Shown here: piece after piece, positions 48,001 to 63,000 of the stretch | Position numbering within the stretch: position 1 is the first letter of the stretch | How the letters are laid out: every line of letters starts with the position of its first letter | DNA from: Trichostrongylus colubriformis | Lineage: Eukaryota; Nematoda; Chromadorea; Rhabditida; Trichostrongylidae | NCBI GenBank assembly: GCA_963978905.1 | Contig: OZ022256.1 | Coordinates: 36,380,001 to 36,444,000, forward strand | Direction of reading: 5' to 3' | DNA length: 64,000 bases | Translations under genes and position numbers: made by a program | The notes under the pieces: generated by a model | Database searches by the model: none | What the model was told of the DNA's origin: nothing | Seen by the model: the letters and a program-made list of their open reading frames with translations, nothing else

Positions 48001-51000
48001 CCCTGCAAGTATGGGCGCTCATCGCTTTCTGTCGCTTTAGTTAAAGCGATTTGACCACTTGAAAATTCGAGCAACTCGTTCTCATTTCTGCACTTCTGAA
48101 ACCAGGGACAAAGTGTTCAGTACAATGCATACAATGCTTCGCCCCCTCCCCTTGCAGCACTCACATTTGTGGTCAACTTCGCTGGGACTCAGCTAAACAA
48201 AAACTCGTGAAGTGAAGTCATCTAAAAAGTGCCATTTTCGAAGTACTTTATAATTTTCCTAATGACTCGAAAAACTTGTAACATTTCAAGAAAAGCATAT
48301 ATCCAGAAAGAGCAACTTTTTCTCTATCTAAGGAGCACAACTTGTAATTTAATTCATGTAGACGCGCTTCGAAATTTGAGTTTATCTTGTGAACGCGCGA
48401 ATGCGGCCAGAACTTTCCTTACAACCTAATAAAAAATAGCAATAGAAAAAGTATAAAGAACAGTGAGAATAAAGGTAAAGTTGTAGGCTATTAATGTGAT
48501 AATCATGAGCACACAGCGCCAAAGAAAAACGTATACAAACGTCAATTTTCATTTTCTAGCACAAACCGCTCTTATCTACGGGCCGCTCTTATCTACGGGC
48601 CGCTCTTATCTATGGGACTTTAGGGTACATTGCTTAGAGATAATCAATTAAAAGAAACCGCACAAACTTTTTTGGTTGCCTGATAAATATATGGTAATCG
48701 TTGTTTTGTTTCTGTTATGCCATGTTCAGGCTCGAGTCGATTTGATAAGAGCCTATGAAAAGGGCAGCCCGTGGATCAGTGATTGATTCTCTTCGCTCAA
48801 CTCATTCTTCTCGCCTAGTTCACCAAGGACATTGATCCTTCTCGTCAAAAAACTTCTATACGACAACGAGCGTATGCCTCTTAGCAGTCTAGCCACAGAC
48901 GCGAAGTCGTAAAAGAATCATTCAACCACAGTAGACGGTGTAATGATGCAGCAGAATTTCATAAGGCCTCCTTCTTCAATTTCAATAGTAAGGACTCATT
49001 CTAGATAAGTATTGTTATTCTCTGTTCTTGTTATGCTGTTGTTATTCCATAATGTTGTTGTTATGCATAATGTACCCATAATGCACTTGTTTGTATGTTG
49101 AGTAATGCAATCTAAGATCTGAAATAAGCATCGATGCCGAATGCTTATCGGTAAAAAAGGTTAATCAAGAGCTTCAACAGCACTTGATCAAACAATGACG
49201 TTGTTATTGAACAAATGAGAAGACGTACCTGCATTGTAATCCATGCTTTGAGCATGCCGTCGTGGTTATATATTGAAAATATTTTTATGAATTGTTGGGA
49301 GCACATAAGAATGCTAGAGGCGAAAACAAACAGCGTGTATAATAACAAGCCCTGCATTGATAGAGTGCAAAGTAGTGCAATTTTTCGAAAATAACCACTT
49401 ACTTTTTCCTGCCGACCATATCTGGAGGTACTGCCAAGCTTCGATAATCTGTGCCATTCATTTACCAGCCTTATGTTTACACCAACACTGACCGATGCAT
49501 ATATAACACAAACTCCAACGTTAGTGAACTTGCTAATCTGCGAAATTGTTAGGTAATATCGGAATTTATGAGACACTGCAAATTTTCTCTAGAATGCGGG
49601 ATGCTCGCAGGAATTTCGCTGCTTTAAAGTGAACGAGACGGCGTGTGACCTTGCCGCTGTCTCAATTCAAAGTCGCTTAGGATTAAGACTCATGTTAAAA
49701 ACTTACTATCCCACGAAAAACTTCGCCTTTCACCGTTCTAGTTTCTGATTCACTTCTTGTATTGTTTGCATTTTCTCCTGGGATTTTTCATTTGACTAAG
49801 TTTTATCGTATTATCGCAGGCCCCTTCCTCAACCATCGAAACCTTCTCTCTATTTCGATGGTTGAGGAAGAGGACTGTGGACGCGGTGGGAACGATTCGT
49901 CAGGACACCAGGGAACAAAACGCCCAACCAGCAGAAAAACATCCTCAGTACCCCTTAAACCGTACTCTGCCGTCTCCGACGTCGGACGGTACGACAACCG
50001 GTGAGAGGCGAAGAAATCTCGGGTTGCGTTGGACGTCATGGATTCTGTACAATGACGACACACCTCGTACACGGCATGGAGACTGCTTCATGCTCTGCAC
50101 CTACAACGCGAGAGCAGTCTCGTCCAACGCCGATCTCCATGCTCTCCTTGACGCTGTGACTCGCATCAAATTCCATGTGATCGCGCTGCAAGAAACAAAG
50201 AGCAGAAGGACCGACGCACGACAGCTCAACGACGGGACTCTTGTTATCCGTGGAGAGAAGATCCCGTCGCGGAATGTCGTGGGCGTTGGATTTGTCGTGC
50301 ACCCGTCTCCGCCGCGTCGACTCTCACAAGATTCTGTTTCCTCGTCTAACCATTCTACGCCTTCATCCACCGCATCAGAAGACCATCTCAATCATCAGCT
50401 GCTACTCAACACACGCAGCAGCTGACGATTCCGAACTGGATGCGTTCTATGAACATCTGGAGGAAGTCATCCGCCAAGAGAAGTCCTTCTACAAGTTCGT
50501 TGTCGTTGACTCCAACGCAAGGTTAGGAAAAGGCAACAGCGAGGAACACAGGATCGGATAATTCGGGATAGGAGATAGGAACGACAACGGGAGTCGTCTC
50601 GTTGACCTCATGTCTGCAGCACGTCTCTTCCATGGTAATTCGCTGTTTAAGAAGAAGGAACACCGCCGCTGGTCATGGGAGTCACCCAATGGCATGACTC
50701 ATGCTGAAATCGACACATTTTAACAAACAGAGGATGGTGCCTATACGACACCTCTTCGGTGCCATCTTTCTGCTGTGGATCCGATCACCACCTTCTTCGG
50801 ACCAAAATCAGGTTCCACCTTCGACTTGAGAAAAACACCTGTCACCGGCCGAAGGGGAGGAAGCAAGTCGTGCGTTATGACTGGCGAATCGTGCAGGACC
50901 CGACCGAAGACTACGAGCTGCTTCCAAAAGGATCGCGGACCTGTGCTTGAATTTTTTGCATGTTTGGAAATTTTGCATGTCTTCAACAATCAAGCAGAAG

Positions 51001-54000
51001 CGATCGGATTTCATCGAACACCAAGACGCTGCTTGAAAAGAGGAGAAGCTTGAGGATGGATCCAAATGCAACTCATCTCGAGCGACTGGTTATCAATGCC
51101 AGTTGCAAAAATGCGTTACGGAAGTATCTTGCGCAGTACAGGAAGAGAAGAATTCTAGAGGCGGCGGAAAGACGAAGAAGTGCCGTTGGTATCCCAACGA
51201 GTTCAGTATCCCGCTATCATTATTGAAAACTGAAGACGGAACTGTCACCACTTCCCGTTACGAGATGGAGTTAATCACAGAAGTTCTATACCAATTTGTT
51301 CCGTTGCACACTACCTCTGCCAGATCCAGACATCCCCGCTGGTGAAACACCACTAAGGATTCTGCCGTCTGAAGTGCGAGTGGCAATTAGGAGTATGAAG
51401 AGCGGCACGGCTCCAGGGCCAGACCAGTTCTCTGCCGATCTTTTCCGAGCAGGAAACCACTTCCTGCACTCACTACTCGCGGCACATATGACGTCCTACC
51501 TTCAGAAGGAGCGGATCCCGGAGGGATTTGCGCACTGTCATCTTGCACAAGAAAGACAGGGATGATCTTCGCAACTACCGACCGATTAGCTTGCTGAGTG
51601 TGCTCTACAAGCTATTCACGTAGATCATCCTAACGCGAATATCGCACACATTGGATGAGGCCCAGCCATACGAACAAACTGGTTTCCGTTAGGGATTCAG
51701 CTGCATGAACCACATTCAAACCGTTGCGATGGTCATTTAAGTCTGCAGGGAATACCATCTTCCCCTCGCCCTAACCTTCGTCGATTATGAGAAAACCTTT
51801 AACAGCATCGAAACGGAGCTACTGTCTGCGTTGGTCGATCAAGGGATGGACGCGTCTAATATTCAAACACTGACTGACTGCTACAACCGCTGTTCTACAA
51901 CAATACACCTCTTTCATGCCCAATCAACATCTTCATCGGAGAAGGCGTTAGGCAAGGCGACACTATCTCGCTGAAGCTGTTCAATGCCGCATTGCAGTGG
52001 GTGATGAAGTCGCTCGAATGGGACGACAAGGGCATATGTGTGGACGGAAAATTCCTCTCAAACCTTCGTTTTGCGGACGACATCGTCATCTTTTCGCGTA
52101 GTACCTATGAAGCAGATGCGATGCTCCGAGAGCTGAACGAAGCCGGAAGATCGGACTGCGAATCAATCGGATGAAGACACATTTCATGAAGAATGCCCGG
52201 TGCGATGGAGGAAGTGTCCGACAGATCTCCCATCGCGAAACGGAGTCGTACGTCTATCTGGGGCGTTCCATGAGCATGGACAAGACATGAAGGAAGAGCT
52301 CGACAGAAGAAGGAAAGCTGCATGGTCGGCCTACGAGTCTATCAAAGAGGCCACCAACCAGCTAAAGGATCCTAACCTACGCCCCCGTCTATTCGACTCG
52401 ACAGTCCTTCCTGCTCTATGTTACGCTGCCGCGACGTGACCTGATACATCAGCCATGGCGAAGTCCTCACAGGTGACTCACAGAGCACTCCAGTGATGTC
52501 TTCTGAAGTACACCGGGTTATCTCAATATCGTGCCGGGCTTCGCAGCTCCGATGTCAGATGACTCGTATACGAGACCCTGCGGAGTATGCATCGAAGGTC
52601 AAACACCGATGGGCCCGCCATATAATGCGAAGAGAAGACGATAGGTGGACAAGAAGAACAGTGGAGTGGATCCCGTGGGATTGTCTACGTCCCTGCGGAA
52701 GACCTCTCAAAAGATGGGGAGATGTGTTCGTTGAACACCTTAAACCAATGAGAAATTCCAGAACGGCTGATTTTCGTGGTCGCCACCAACGAAGTCAACG
52801 AACGAGTGGATGATGATCGCGAAAGAACGAAACGAATGGAAATCGTGTTGGGGCCCGCACAACCAGTGGGGACGGACCGTCTAAGTATCTAAGTAAGTAT
52901 CGTATTAAGCTTACGAACATTTCGATCTCATTTCATGTCAAATAGAACTCGTAAAGTAATTTTGCGAAATCAACCAAGGATCTTTTACGCCTCCAGAGCG
53001 GCTATTTCCGATCTTCTGTCAACAAGTGAGATAGCTGAAACAATCGGAACCTGGGAAGAGGCCAAATAAGTACACGAGTCACTGATAGGAACATTATTCG
53101 AATGAGCCACCCTGATTCAGAGGCACAGTCTCCCATATTCAAAGCGCCTCAGCTGTCGTCAATGAACACACTCCCTTAATTAGACCTACTCAAAGCATGG
53201 GCAAGGTGCCGGTTCCTATGCAAGGCGTCCTTTCAGGAAACCGCATTCCAATGGAGGATCATGTCGTATCAAGTGGGCCAAGAGCACACCAGATGGACTC
53301 GTCAGCAGTGGAATAACGCCTTATTTTCAATTTAGATTTAATTCTACGTGAAGTGATGGTATCAAGTATATGAGGCATCCGGCTGAAAAAAGTTTCGCCC
53401 TTGTATTAAAGACAGTGTTAGGGGTAATGTGGGTCATGAGAATCCCTAAGAGGAGTCATTCACTCGAAAACTACGGGTTTGGAAAGCCTATTTGCGGCGA
53501 AATCCCTCACGAAGGGCGTGCCCCCGAGTTGTGGCAGAGGCGGACTTTTCCGCACGAGCCGCCTCACTGTGCTCGGTCCGCCTCCTAGCGACTGATTGGC
53601 TGGGGGAATAGAAGGTATCGCGGCCCGCTTTCTCAGTTTTGGCTTGAAGCGCACTCCAGAAAAGGGATGCTTACCCATTCTCGAACTCGAACATCTCTTC
53701 GTGTTTACAACATGGCAACACGCCAATGGAACACTCGTCCGCACCACCCGCCTCTTCACGGTAATGCTCCACATGGAGGATCAACAGTGGGGAAGGGTCT
53801 TATTTCTCGGGTTTTCGGCCATTTCCATCCGTTTTTTCTTCACTATCTTGTTACTAGGCATCTCGACTTTCACATTCACTACTTCTTTTACTTTTCTGCC
53901 GAATTTCCCCAAACACTGCCTTCAAGTGCCCACTATCAAGCTTGGTCGAGGACACGTCGTGATTTGGGGCTGCTTCATTGGTCACGGAATTAGACTTTTT

Positions 54001-57000
54001 CGTTGAATTCATGGACATTTGGACAGATATGGCATTGAGGATACCACACATGGTAACAAGCTTTCGACTGCTCATCGATCCACTGGGAATTTCATATTCC
54101 AGCAAGGTAATGACCCCAAGCACACGACCATATTTGTGACTAGTTCAGCAAGCATCGTGTGCAAGCTTTTGAATTACCGAGTTATTCTCTAGATCTGAAT
54201 CCGATCGAACGTTTTTGGTAAAATCGTGCATGTTGCATGAAAGTTAAAAATAGTCACAAATTAAATTTGCTCCGATCGAAGAAGTCCGGAAGGCAGATCT
54301 GTTTTAACAATTTATCGTACTCGATGCTACGAAGACGGGAGGATGTTACTGATGCTACAGGTTTTGCGGAAGAGTACCAGCGCTATTTTTTCTAATTATT
54401 TTTTCTTATCGTGACAGTACTGTCTTTTTTCGAGTTGTGTCATTATTTTTCTCGAGTCGACCGACTAGTTATAGTCGCTTGTTTCGAATAAAATCGAAAA
54501 ATCAAAAAGTTTTCTAACCAAATCCTTAACATCCTCTTCTAAATCTGAGAAGTACTATATAAAATATTGATACAATTTTGGGGACACTTCAGCGAGTTCT
54601 AGAAGAGAAAAAACCTTCCAAAAACGGTTTGTCAATCGATTTTCGACCGGTGCTAACGATGAGCTATCAAAGGGAGACCTATCCTTAGTTGGAAGATCGC
54701 TTTCGCAATGTTCAGTGTTGCCACAAGAAGCATTCATATCTAGATGCCACCACAAGAAATAAGGGGCGGTAGATCCTTGGGACGGTGGGCAGTGGCGCTC
54801 AGAAAGTAAAGGATTCTGTGGAGGAGGAATCCCACCTCCATGTCCCATTCTGTCCTCTCACTTGTAGGAACTGGGTTTTGTCTCCGCGGTGATGATTTTC
54901 TAGAAGCGCCTCACCCACTTCGGATCATCTTGGCTATACACTACTTCACATATGAATTTCCACGCGTCTTTTCCAGTTCTAAAATCTCTTTTTTTCAAAG
55001 TCAGCTCTGAGTAGTGGGATTTTATAATGATCAGTGATGGTACAGGACATTCTTGGACCGATTTACATAAATGTGTACAGAGCGATCTCCTGGTGGTCGG
55101 TGATTCCCCTTGCACCACCGGCGCGACGGTAAGATTCACTTTTGTGTGAAATGGGCCATAGAAGAGCATAGTGTATAAACCTGGCATTCTATCGACAAGT
55201 TTCACTAATTTTGTGCGTGCACAATTGGTCACCTATAGACACATCGTGGGGTAGCGGAAAGAAGTGGGACTTCACCATAGAGCCTTGTTCTTGTGCGGAC
55301 CTCCGATATCCATTCACTGAAATCCACTACCATGCGAAAGTATTTTGGGTCTTTTCAACACCGATCAGCCTTCCCTTCTCAATCCCTTTCGGAGTTGCGA
55401 AATTGCAGAATCACATATTTGCAAAGTTGGGGAATCTGACAATCCTCTTACTGACAGTTCAACCAATTCGGTTACTGAAAAGTCATAGCGACGGCGGAAA
55501 TATAGTGTGAATGTAACAACGCGGCGATGGTTTATATCGCAAGCGCTGGCGACAACAATCATCGCATGTGTTCAGAATTTACATGTTATTTCACTTTTCA
55601 TGCTCAAGTGGCTGCTAACGACATGCGGCTAGCGGACCCGTATTTTGCTTTTTACCTTTCACGCTGCACAATCTCCAAACTTACGATGTCGGCTTGCGTA
55701 TCTAACCCAGTATACGTAAATGTTCCATCAATGTTTGATGTATACATCAGTTTCGCTCCAATAAGAGGGCTAACAGTAGCGAGAGCTGCTACATACTGTA
55801 GCCCAACAATAATCCTCACATTTCGTGGTGTCCAGATCTTAAAAAGAAAGAGTCGAAATGCTCGGTATCATGTCTCTAGATTTTCAATTTGCTCGGATAC
55901 ATATTCGTGTTCAGAGGATTATAGTGTGTACTATTAGGTTGATTCATAATAAATCGGACAAATTGACCAATTTTAATCATTGTCGTACAACTTTTTTACG
56001 ACAACAGGGATTCACTTGAAATATACTCCATCTTTATCGATGACCTTCTGCCACGGTATAGGCAGATCATGGATGCCCTTGCTCCAGAAGGCCGGAAGTT
56101 GGAGCTCGAAGAAGTTGCCGAGTGCCGCCTTGACCTCGTCGCGAGTTTTGAAGTCTTGGCCGTCCAGGTGGCGTTGGCTGTGGGAGAAAAGGTGGAAATC
56201 TGAAGGGGCCAGGTCTGGGGAGTACGGTGGGTATAGAAGTACGGTCCAACTGTACGACAGTAGCTCGGCCTTGGTTGATCTTGCGAAGTGCGGTCTGTGG
56301 AAGTAGACACGTTGTCGTGCTGGAAGTAGACATGTGACCGCCGCCGTAGCGAACTTTGGACATTGGCCTTCAATTCTCGTAATTGACGAACGTAGACGTC
56401 GGCGGATACTGTGGTACCTTCATCGAGCAGCTCCCAGTACTCTACGCCGTGTACGCTCCACCAACCGCGGTTTTCGTCTTCGATGGAATAGTCACCTGAC
56501 GCAAACTTCGAATGCTACAACTACAGTGTACTTCTGCCGGGGGCATGCTCCTTGTGAACTTCTATCAGACGTCTGCCGATATCCGCGGGTTCCTGGCCAG
56601 ATAGCGATATAAATAGTATGACGTTGCGGATGTGGTCTCTGGACCGCTTGAAATCGTGCGGCATTGTGGCGGAATGAATTTACTTTGGAGTGATTATTTT
56701 GCGGTACTTTGAAGAGCTTTTCACTCATTCCAACGGTACCTCGCGCGTCCATTTTCGTTAATTCGTTACTGAGTTATGATCTCTAGAAATCATCACTACC
56801 ATTTGTCCGATTTATTATGAATCAACCTAATGCAATATTCTAACGAAAGCAGTTATGCTTGCTCCAGAAATTTCACTAACCTTATCGTACTTCATCATCA
56901 GACAGAGAGCTGAGTAACGGTTGATAGCGATAACTAGATTCCCTATCATATGGGCGAAGAAAGTGACACTACTAACCACCACACCAATTGAAACAAGTCG

Positions 57001-60000
57001 CTGAATTTCGGGGCCCACACCATTCTGGCGGATAACTCGAAAGAATATACTGATGTAAATGGCGAATATGTCAGCAATTCCTGAGAAAACGAGAAAGTGA
57101 ATCCAGATATGGAGAATTTCATGTGGCTCCCATCAATCATGCCACTACGCTTATTTACTCAAATAGTGGATTGGGGACCAAATTTTAGGTCAGTCTACGC
57201 AAAGCGCTCTGGCACACGATTACATATTAACAAAGCAACTTCATTGCTGGAAGTAAATTTTGTAAGCTTCTTGGTGAGAGTGAAAAGTGTCTCTAGCTTA
57301 TTCTGAATCTCATAAATGACTTGTTAACGCATTCTTCGGAAAAAGTTTTTTCTTTTCCTTCCATCAAATGTTTCTATTGTGGAAAAACAGTGCTCGATGG
57401 GTGCTATTCGAACTGCATACATACATATAGTCGTGGGAGCGTGGATGATATTCGATGTGAAATCCGATTTCGTTTGCCATTTTACCATCAGAGCTTTAAT
57501 GCTGTTGAAACACCCACGCTTATCTTTAACTCGAACAAAAGAGCGAGCAGGGACAAAATCCACCACGAAAACTCCCGAATTGGGTGGATCAGTTCAGGTG
57601 TTTAACAAGTCGTTTAAATGCATGGGGACTGGGCGATAGGAACAGCCTGACGATATGTTAATGTGGGAGATTGATGAGGTATTGCAGTGATCATTAATCA
57701 GATCAGATTAGGTCGTACCTAATGATTTGTTTTGCGTAGCGTGTGGCGGTCAAAAATTATGCGGTTTTGGATTCTATCCATCACAATGGTGACGTTTACA
57801 TTTCGCCCTCAGTTTTTTTGTTGTTTTTAAGGCGATTGGTACTCAACGAAGCAAGGCAAGCCAGCGGAGTGTGGTGCAGGGGTGGAAATTTATTTAACTG
57901 AAAACTCTGACAATGACCAACCACGAGCCTCTGTGTTGTAAAGTGCTTTGAATGACTTTGATTTTAGAGTGATTCCAAATGACGTGCAATGAAGTCCTAG
58001 CCGCATTCCGTGTCACTTTTCGCACAACTTCTCGCTTCGATAAAGTAAGCTTTTGATTGCTAATTAAATTCTTTGAAAGGTTTTCCCTTTCTCAGAGGAG
58101 ATACATAGCTTCAATGAGTACCAGTTCAAAACACAAAAAAAATAATGGGAAACGTCAACGTCGACCGAAGTTATGGTTATACGTACATATTTACTCACTT
58201 ATATATTTATGTATAGTTATATTTATATATTATACACACTTTTATACATATTTTGTTTTGGTTTCTTTTCACTGCTTGAAAGTGTCATGGGAACTCATCA
58301 TGTAGCCACGTTCACGGTGTTGTAACCGGCAGGCAAATGCGTCCACTGACAGTGTTCAACTGTTGAACAGGATCTATACAAGTGGATGGGAAACATACAA
58401 ATCGCGGCATTTTTCAGTGGTACGATCCTTTCGATACCAGCTTTTTCCAAGCACGGCTGTCTCTTTCTGGTGTGTGACAACCGCATATTGTGCTGAAATA
58501 AGGACTTTGGGAAATCTCGTATTTCGAAATCTGGTGAGCATTCCGTTCACTCTCATAAGCATTTCCCCCCACCCGCAACTGATACAGGTAATCATCTGAG
58601 TCCAAACCCTCGATTTCCTCACCGTGCACCTCGATCACTTCGTAATTCGTTGGCTTATTGGGATGGGTGAGACAGTGCATTGATTGATCCCTTGGAATGC
58701 TATCTCCATTTTCACTCAGCCATTGGATTCTTTCGGCGATTTTTGGTGGTTAGGAATCATACAACATCAAGGCCTGGTATCTTTTGTTATACATTTTGTA
58801 CTATTTTCACAGTTATTTACGGATGCTCTGTGAGCTCCGCCCGTTTGCAGAGCTCACTGAATTTGCATCTGCTTTGTGCTATATGCATAGCATTACAAAG
58901 TGACCCATCTCAAGCTGCTGCGTACAGTTAAAGGCGATCAAAGATCGCAGATGGGACAGCAGAAGCGGTTTTTTCTTCTTGCCCAACTTTTATAATCACT
59001 CCATAGTAGGTGCCATTCCCAAAGGCTTCTGAAAAATTAACGGGCTGCATGAAATTAGTGAGTAATAATAAACATGAAGGAAAGTAATCACTAAGACTGC
59101 AAGCTGCTGTACACCATGAAATACCGCACATAGGATACAATGACTGCGTGGAAAACGAGGTATCAGTGTAGGAGTCGATCAATGCACTGTCCCAGTCTTT
59201 CCAATAAGCGAACTAATTATAAGGAGATGGAGGGTTTGGTTTGGAAGATGACCTGTATGAGTTCCAAGAGTTAAGGAGCGTCTCATTAAATGATATTTGT
59301 TTTTATCAGAATTTGAAACCACGGGATTTTCTAAAGTCTCTACTTCACCGAAAAAATAGAATTGGTCTTCAGACGGAGGCCTGAAAGTGACAGACCTCTT
59401 TCGAAAAAAACTGGTACCGTACCCTTTGGAAAACACCGCGATCTGTATGTTTGCTATTTAGTAATACTCGTTTAAAAGTTGTCGGATACTTTCAGTGGAC
59501 GCATTTGCCTGCTGGTTACAACACAGTGAACGTGGCTACATAGTGAGTTCCCATGACACTTTCGAGCAGTGAAAAAAACCGAAAAGAAATAGAATATGTA
59601 TAAAAATGTATATAATATATAAATTAAATATACATAAATATGTAAGTGAGTAAGTATTAGGTTGTCCCAAAAGTCTTGTCATATTTTTTTCGATCATCAC
59701 TTTTTATTTTTTTTTCGTCCAACAAATAATAATTAGGCAACAAAGTATTGACCATTGTTATCGGCAACCCTCTGCCACTTTAGGAAAATCGTTGATTCCC
59801 TTCTCCCAGAACTCTGGGTTCTGAGAGTCGAAGAAGTCAGCGATCGCCTTCGCAAGTCATAATCAACGAATTTTCTCTTGGCCAGGAAGGATTCGAGAGG
59901 ATGGGTAAGTGATAGCCAGAAGGGGCAATGTCTGGAGAGTACGGTGGGTGGGGCAGCACATCCCAGCCGAGCTCCTATAACTTAACCTGGGTACTTTTCG

Positions 60001-63000
60001 CGAAATAGGAGCGGGCGTCGTCATGAAGAAGGGTGACCGCGGCCTTTTCCGGCACTTTTCTCGAACATCGACGGCGAGCTGCTGGAGCTGGTGGGTGCAT
60101 ACGGTAGCGGTGACTGTCTCGCCTTGTACCAGCACCTCGCGGAAAAGCATTCCTTCCTCGTCCCAGAACCAGCACAGTCCCAAGCGTGGTTTGTCTTTCA
60201 TGTCAATCTCGCCGTTGCTGAAGCTGATGAACAAGCGGCGCACGGTCACGTAGCTCACACATCCCTTGCCCAATGCAGCGCTGATGGAGTGGCAAGCTTC
60301 CGTCGTTTTAGTGCCGCAAGACCGCTCATAATAGATGACACCGCGAGTTGGGTGGGTATCGACAACGGGCATTGTAGCTGTCTCCACGGGATCTGGTGAG
60401 TCAATATATATTTTCTTAGAAAGCTTAGGGAACGTTCTACCATATTCCTGAACCGTCTGGATCTGCCTCGAAGTGAACAAGAGTTACTGATTTTTTTTTT
60501 GGGAAAATATGACAAGACTTTTGGGACAACCTAATATATAAGTCCATCGACGAGTAAGTCCATCGATGTTTACGTTTCTGATTAGTTTGTTTTTGTTTTT
60601 TGAACTGGTACTCATCGAAGCAAAGTATCTCCTCTGAGAACGTAACTCGTGAATGGATCTCCCCTGAAGGTTGAGGCAGTGAAGTAATCAAATTCAAGGC
60701 TTCTATCTTTGAAGTCAGCATGTACATAAGAGTAGTGCTTGATGAGGTGAGCTCAATGTTATATACTTACTTCTATACAGAAATCATGCATAAAAATATA
60801 GTTTCAACGAAAAAGCGAGAAAATACGATCCGCGTTTCTTTTTACGTTTTTTTTGAAACTTGGGGCGGGTATCGTATTTCTTCGAATTTCGTTCTGTTAT
60901 TCCAGACGAAGCTCCTCCTCTTTCATACACTTCAGAATTTCGCCCATGTTTCTAGCCTGTAATTCGAACGCTTCAAAATACGTGCATAAAATGCACTAGC
61001 CGAGCTCATTAACCACCATCAAATATGGGGAACCCAATTCTTTAGTCATGGTTGAGGATTGAGTTAATCTAGGGATAGACGCATTGAGTTGCTTGAAAGA
61101 GCGAGGGAAATTAATTCACTGTTGTGAGCGGGGTAGGGGAGAAATAAAGTGGAAAAGTAAGAAATGTGTTCCTACGATTGCAAAAAATCCCATTTAACTT
61201 GACTGATAGGTTACTTCATGTTTTACTTTTATCGTTCTGTGATTTTTTTTAACATTCGGGAGGCGCGTAACTACATACGCATTTTATTTGCATTTAGAAT
61301 GTATATTGCGCGTTATAAAAGATTTACTTCATTCAAACCGTAGTGGCGATTGAGTGGAGTTAGGACAGGTATTACCTATAAAGCCAAGCGGTAGCCGGAT
61401 CGTAATTGTGCACGGCACACCACTACAGTAACCCTTCCGCCTATATTTATCAGCGACTGCTCAAGACGCAGTTCGATCGTCACTGCGACTACGAAATTGC
61501 TTAGTATTCTGCGTGTGAATAGAGCCAGCGTAGTGAGAGCGGCCAATCTTCTGTGTTCAGCATACTGCGCTATTATAGCCCAAGCTTTTCAAGAATTAGT
61601 TGAGGAGAAGGTGTTATTATATTTGCTGGGGTGAAGGGGGGGGGGGGGGCAGTCATTGTCGTGCTGTCAGCCCTAATCCAAGATTTTTAATCACCAATCT
61701 GTACATTAAGTGTATATTTACCTGAGCCTTATTTGGGGAATGTAGGTGCTTCTCCCTAAAGTATGCTTAGGCAAATTCGCAGGCAAAAATAGCGCCATAC
61801 GCTGAGCTTGGTGGAGTGCCTCCCCCGCAACATTAGCACCGAGCAGGTATCCCGTTCCTCTCAACTAAGACTCAAGTAAAAATTACACTCGACTGTACAA
61901 GTTTATGATAGTCGGATGTTGTAAAGTGAAGGCTGCGAGCGCGAAGGTGAGTGGCCGCCCACAACTACATCAGCACAGTGAATTCTTCCGTTTTTCGTTT
62001 AGTTCGTTTGCGAATACGTGATAGGAGTGCTTTTCAGATCCTCAGTCATTTGTAATACGAGAACAGTGCCAGTCGTTGTAATACCGCCGGAACCGAACAT
62101 AGGAAAGTACAGTGCATCCTTCTCCCTATCCCCCTCAGTAACGCCTGCACTATACAGCATAATAGTTCGGAGTATTGAAAAAAGCGTATTCTGTAGTCGT
62201 ATACTGTGACAGCGTCTTGATCTGAATAAATATAGGCGGAAGGATTACTGTAGGGGTGTGCCGTACGCAACTGCGGCCCGGCTACCGCTTGGCTTTTTAG
62301 GTGATACCGTTAGTACACTGCGATGATTACAGGGCACGGATATATACTAGGCACTCTTTCAGTGCTCGCAGTCGAATATCATAAGCTTCCAGTCCTGTGG
62401 AACGAAAAGCTTAAGCAGAGTAATTCAGAATTTAATCCCCAAGCTTTGTCGTATTCGTTAGAACGACTGAGCCCTTTGAAAAAAAGGCGCGAAAGTTGCA
62501 AAACCACACAAGTTTTCCAATTTGACGGCGTTTATATGATATATTAGGTTGGCTGATAAGTTCGTGGACACTTCAAAACAGTTTGATTTACAATGCGTCG
62601 ATTGACAGCTCATCTTTTCATGTTCAGCCTTGTGGAACAGTGCTCTCGAATCTTCCACCACATAGGTATATAAGGGCCGGAGGTTGTCTAGAGAGAAGAA
62701 GGACCGATGTTATGCTACTGCGCGACAACGCTAAGAGCCACATGTAGCGAAGATCACTCGAGATACTTTGTCGGCTTTAGAGTGGGAAGTTCTGCCGCAC
62801 CCACCATATTCCCCGGACCTCTCCCCATCTGATTACCATTTATTCTCTTCTCCCGAAAGTTATGAAGGACAAGCAGTTCAAAAAAGAGGAGGACCTTAAA
62901 ATCGCAATCAACGACTTTATAGCGTCGCAGTCTGCACAGTTCTGGATGAATGGAATTGAAAGGTTGCCAGAGCGATGACAGAAGGTTATTGATAATGATG

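Noticed and set aside
54555..55232. Minus ORFs of 97 and 110 codons in intron 3 of gene B
   Set aside because: No domain, no splice junctions and no counterpart in gene A. They may be chance or an unrecognised repeat.
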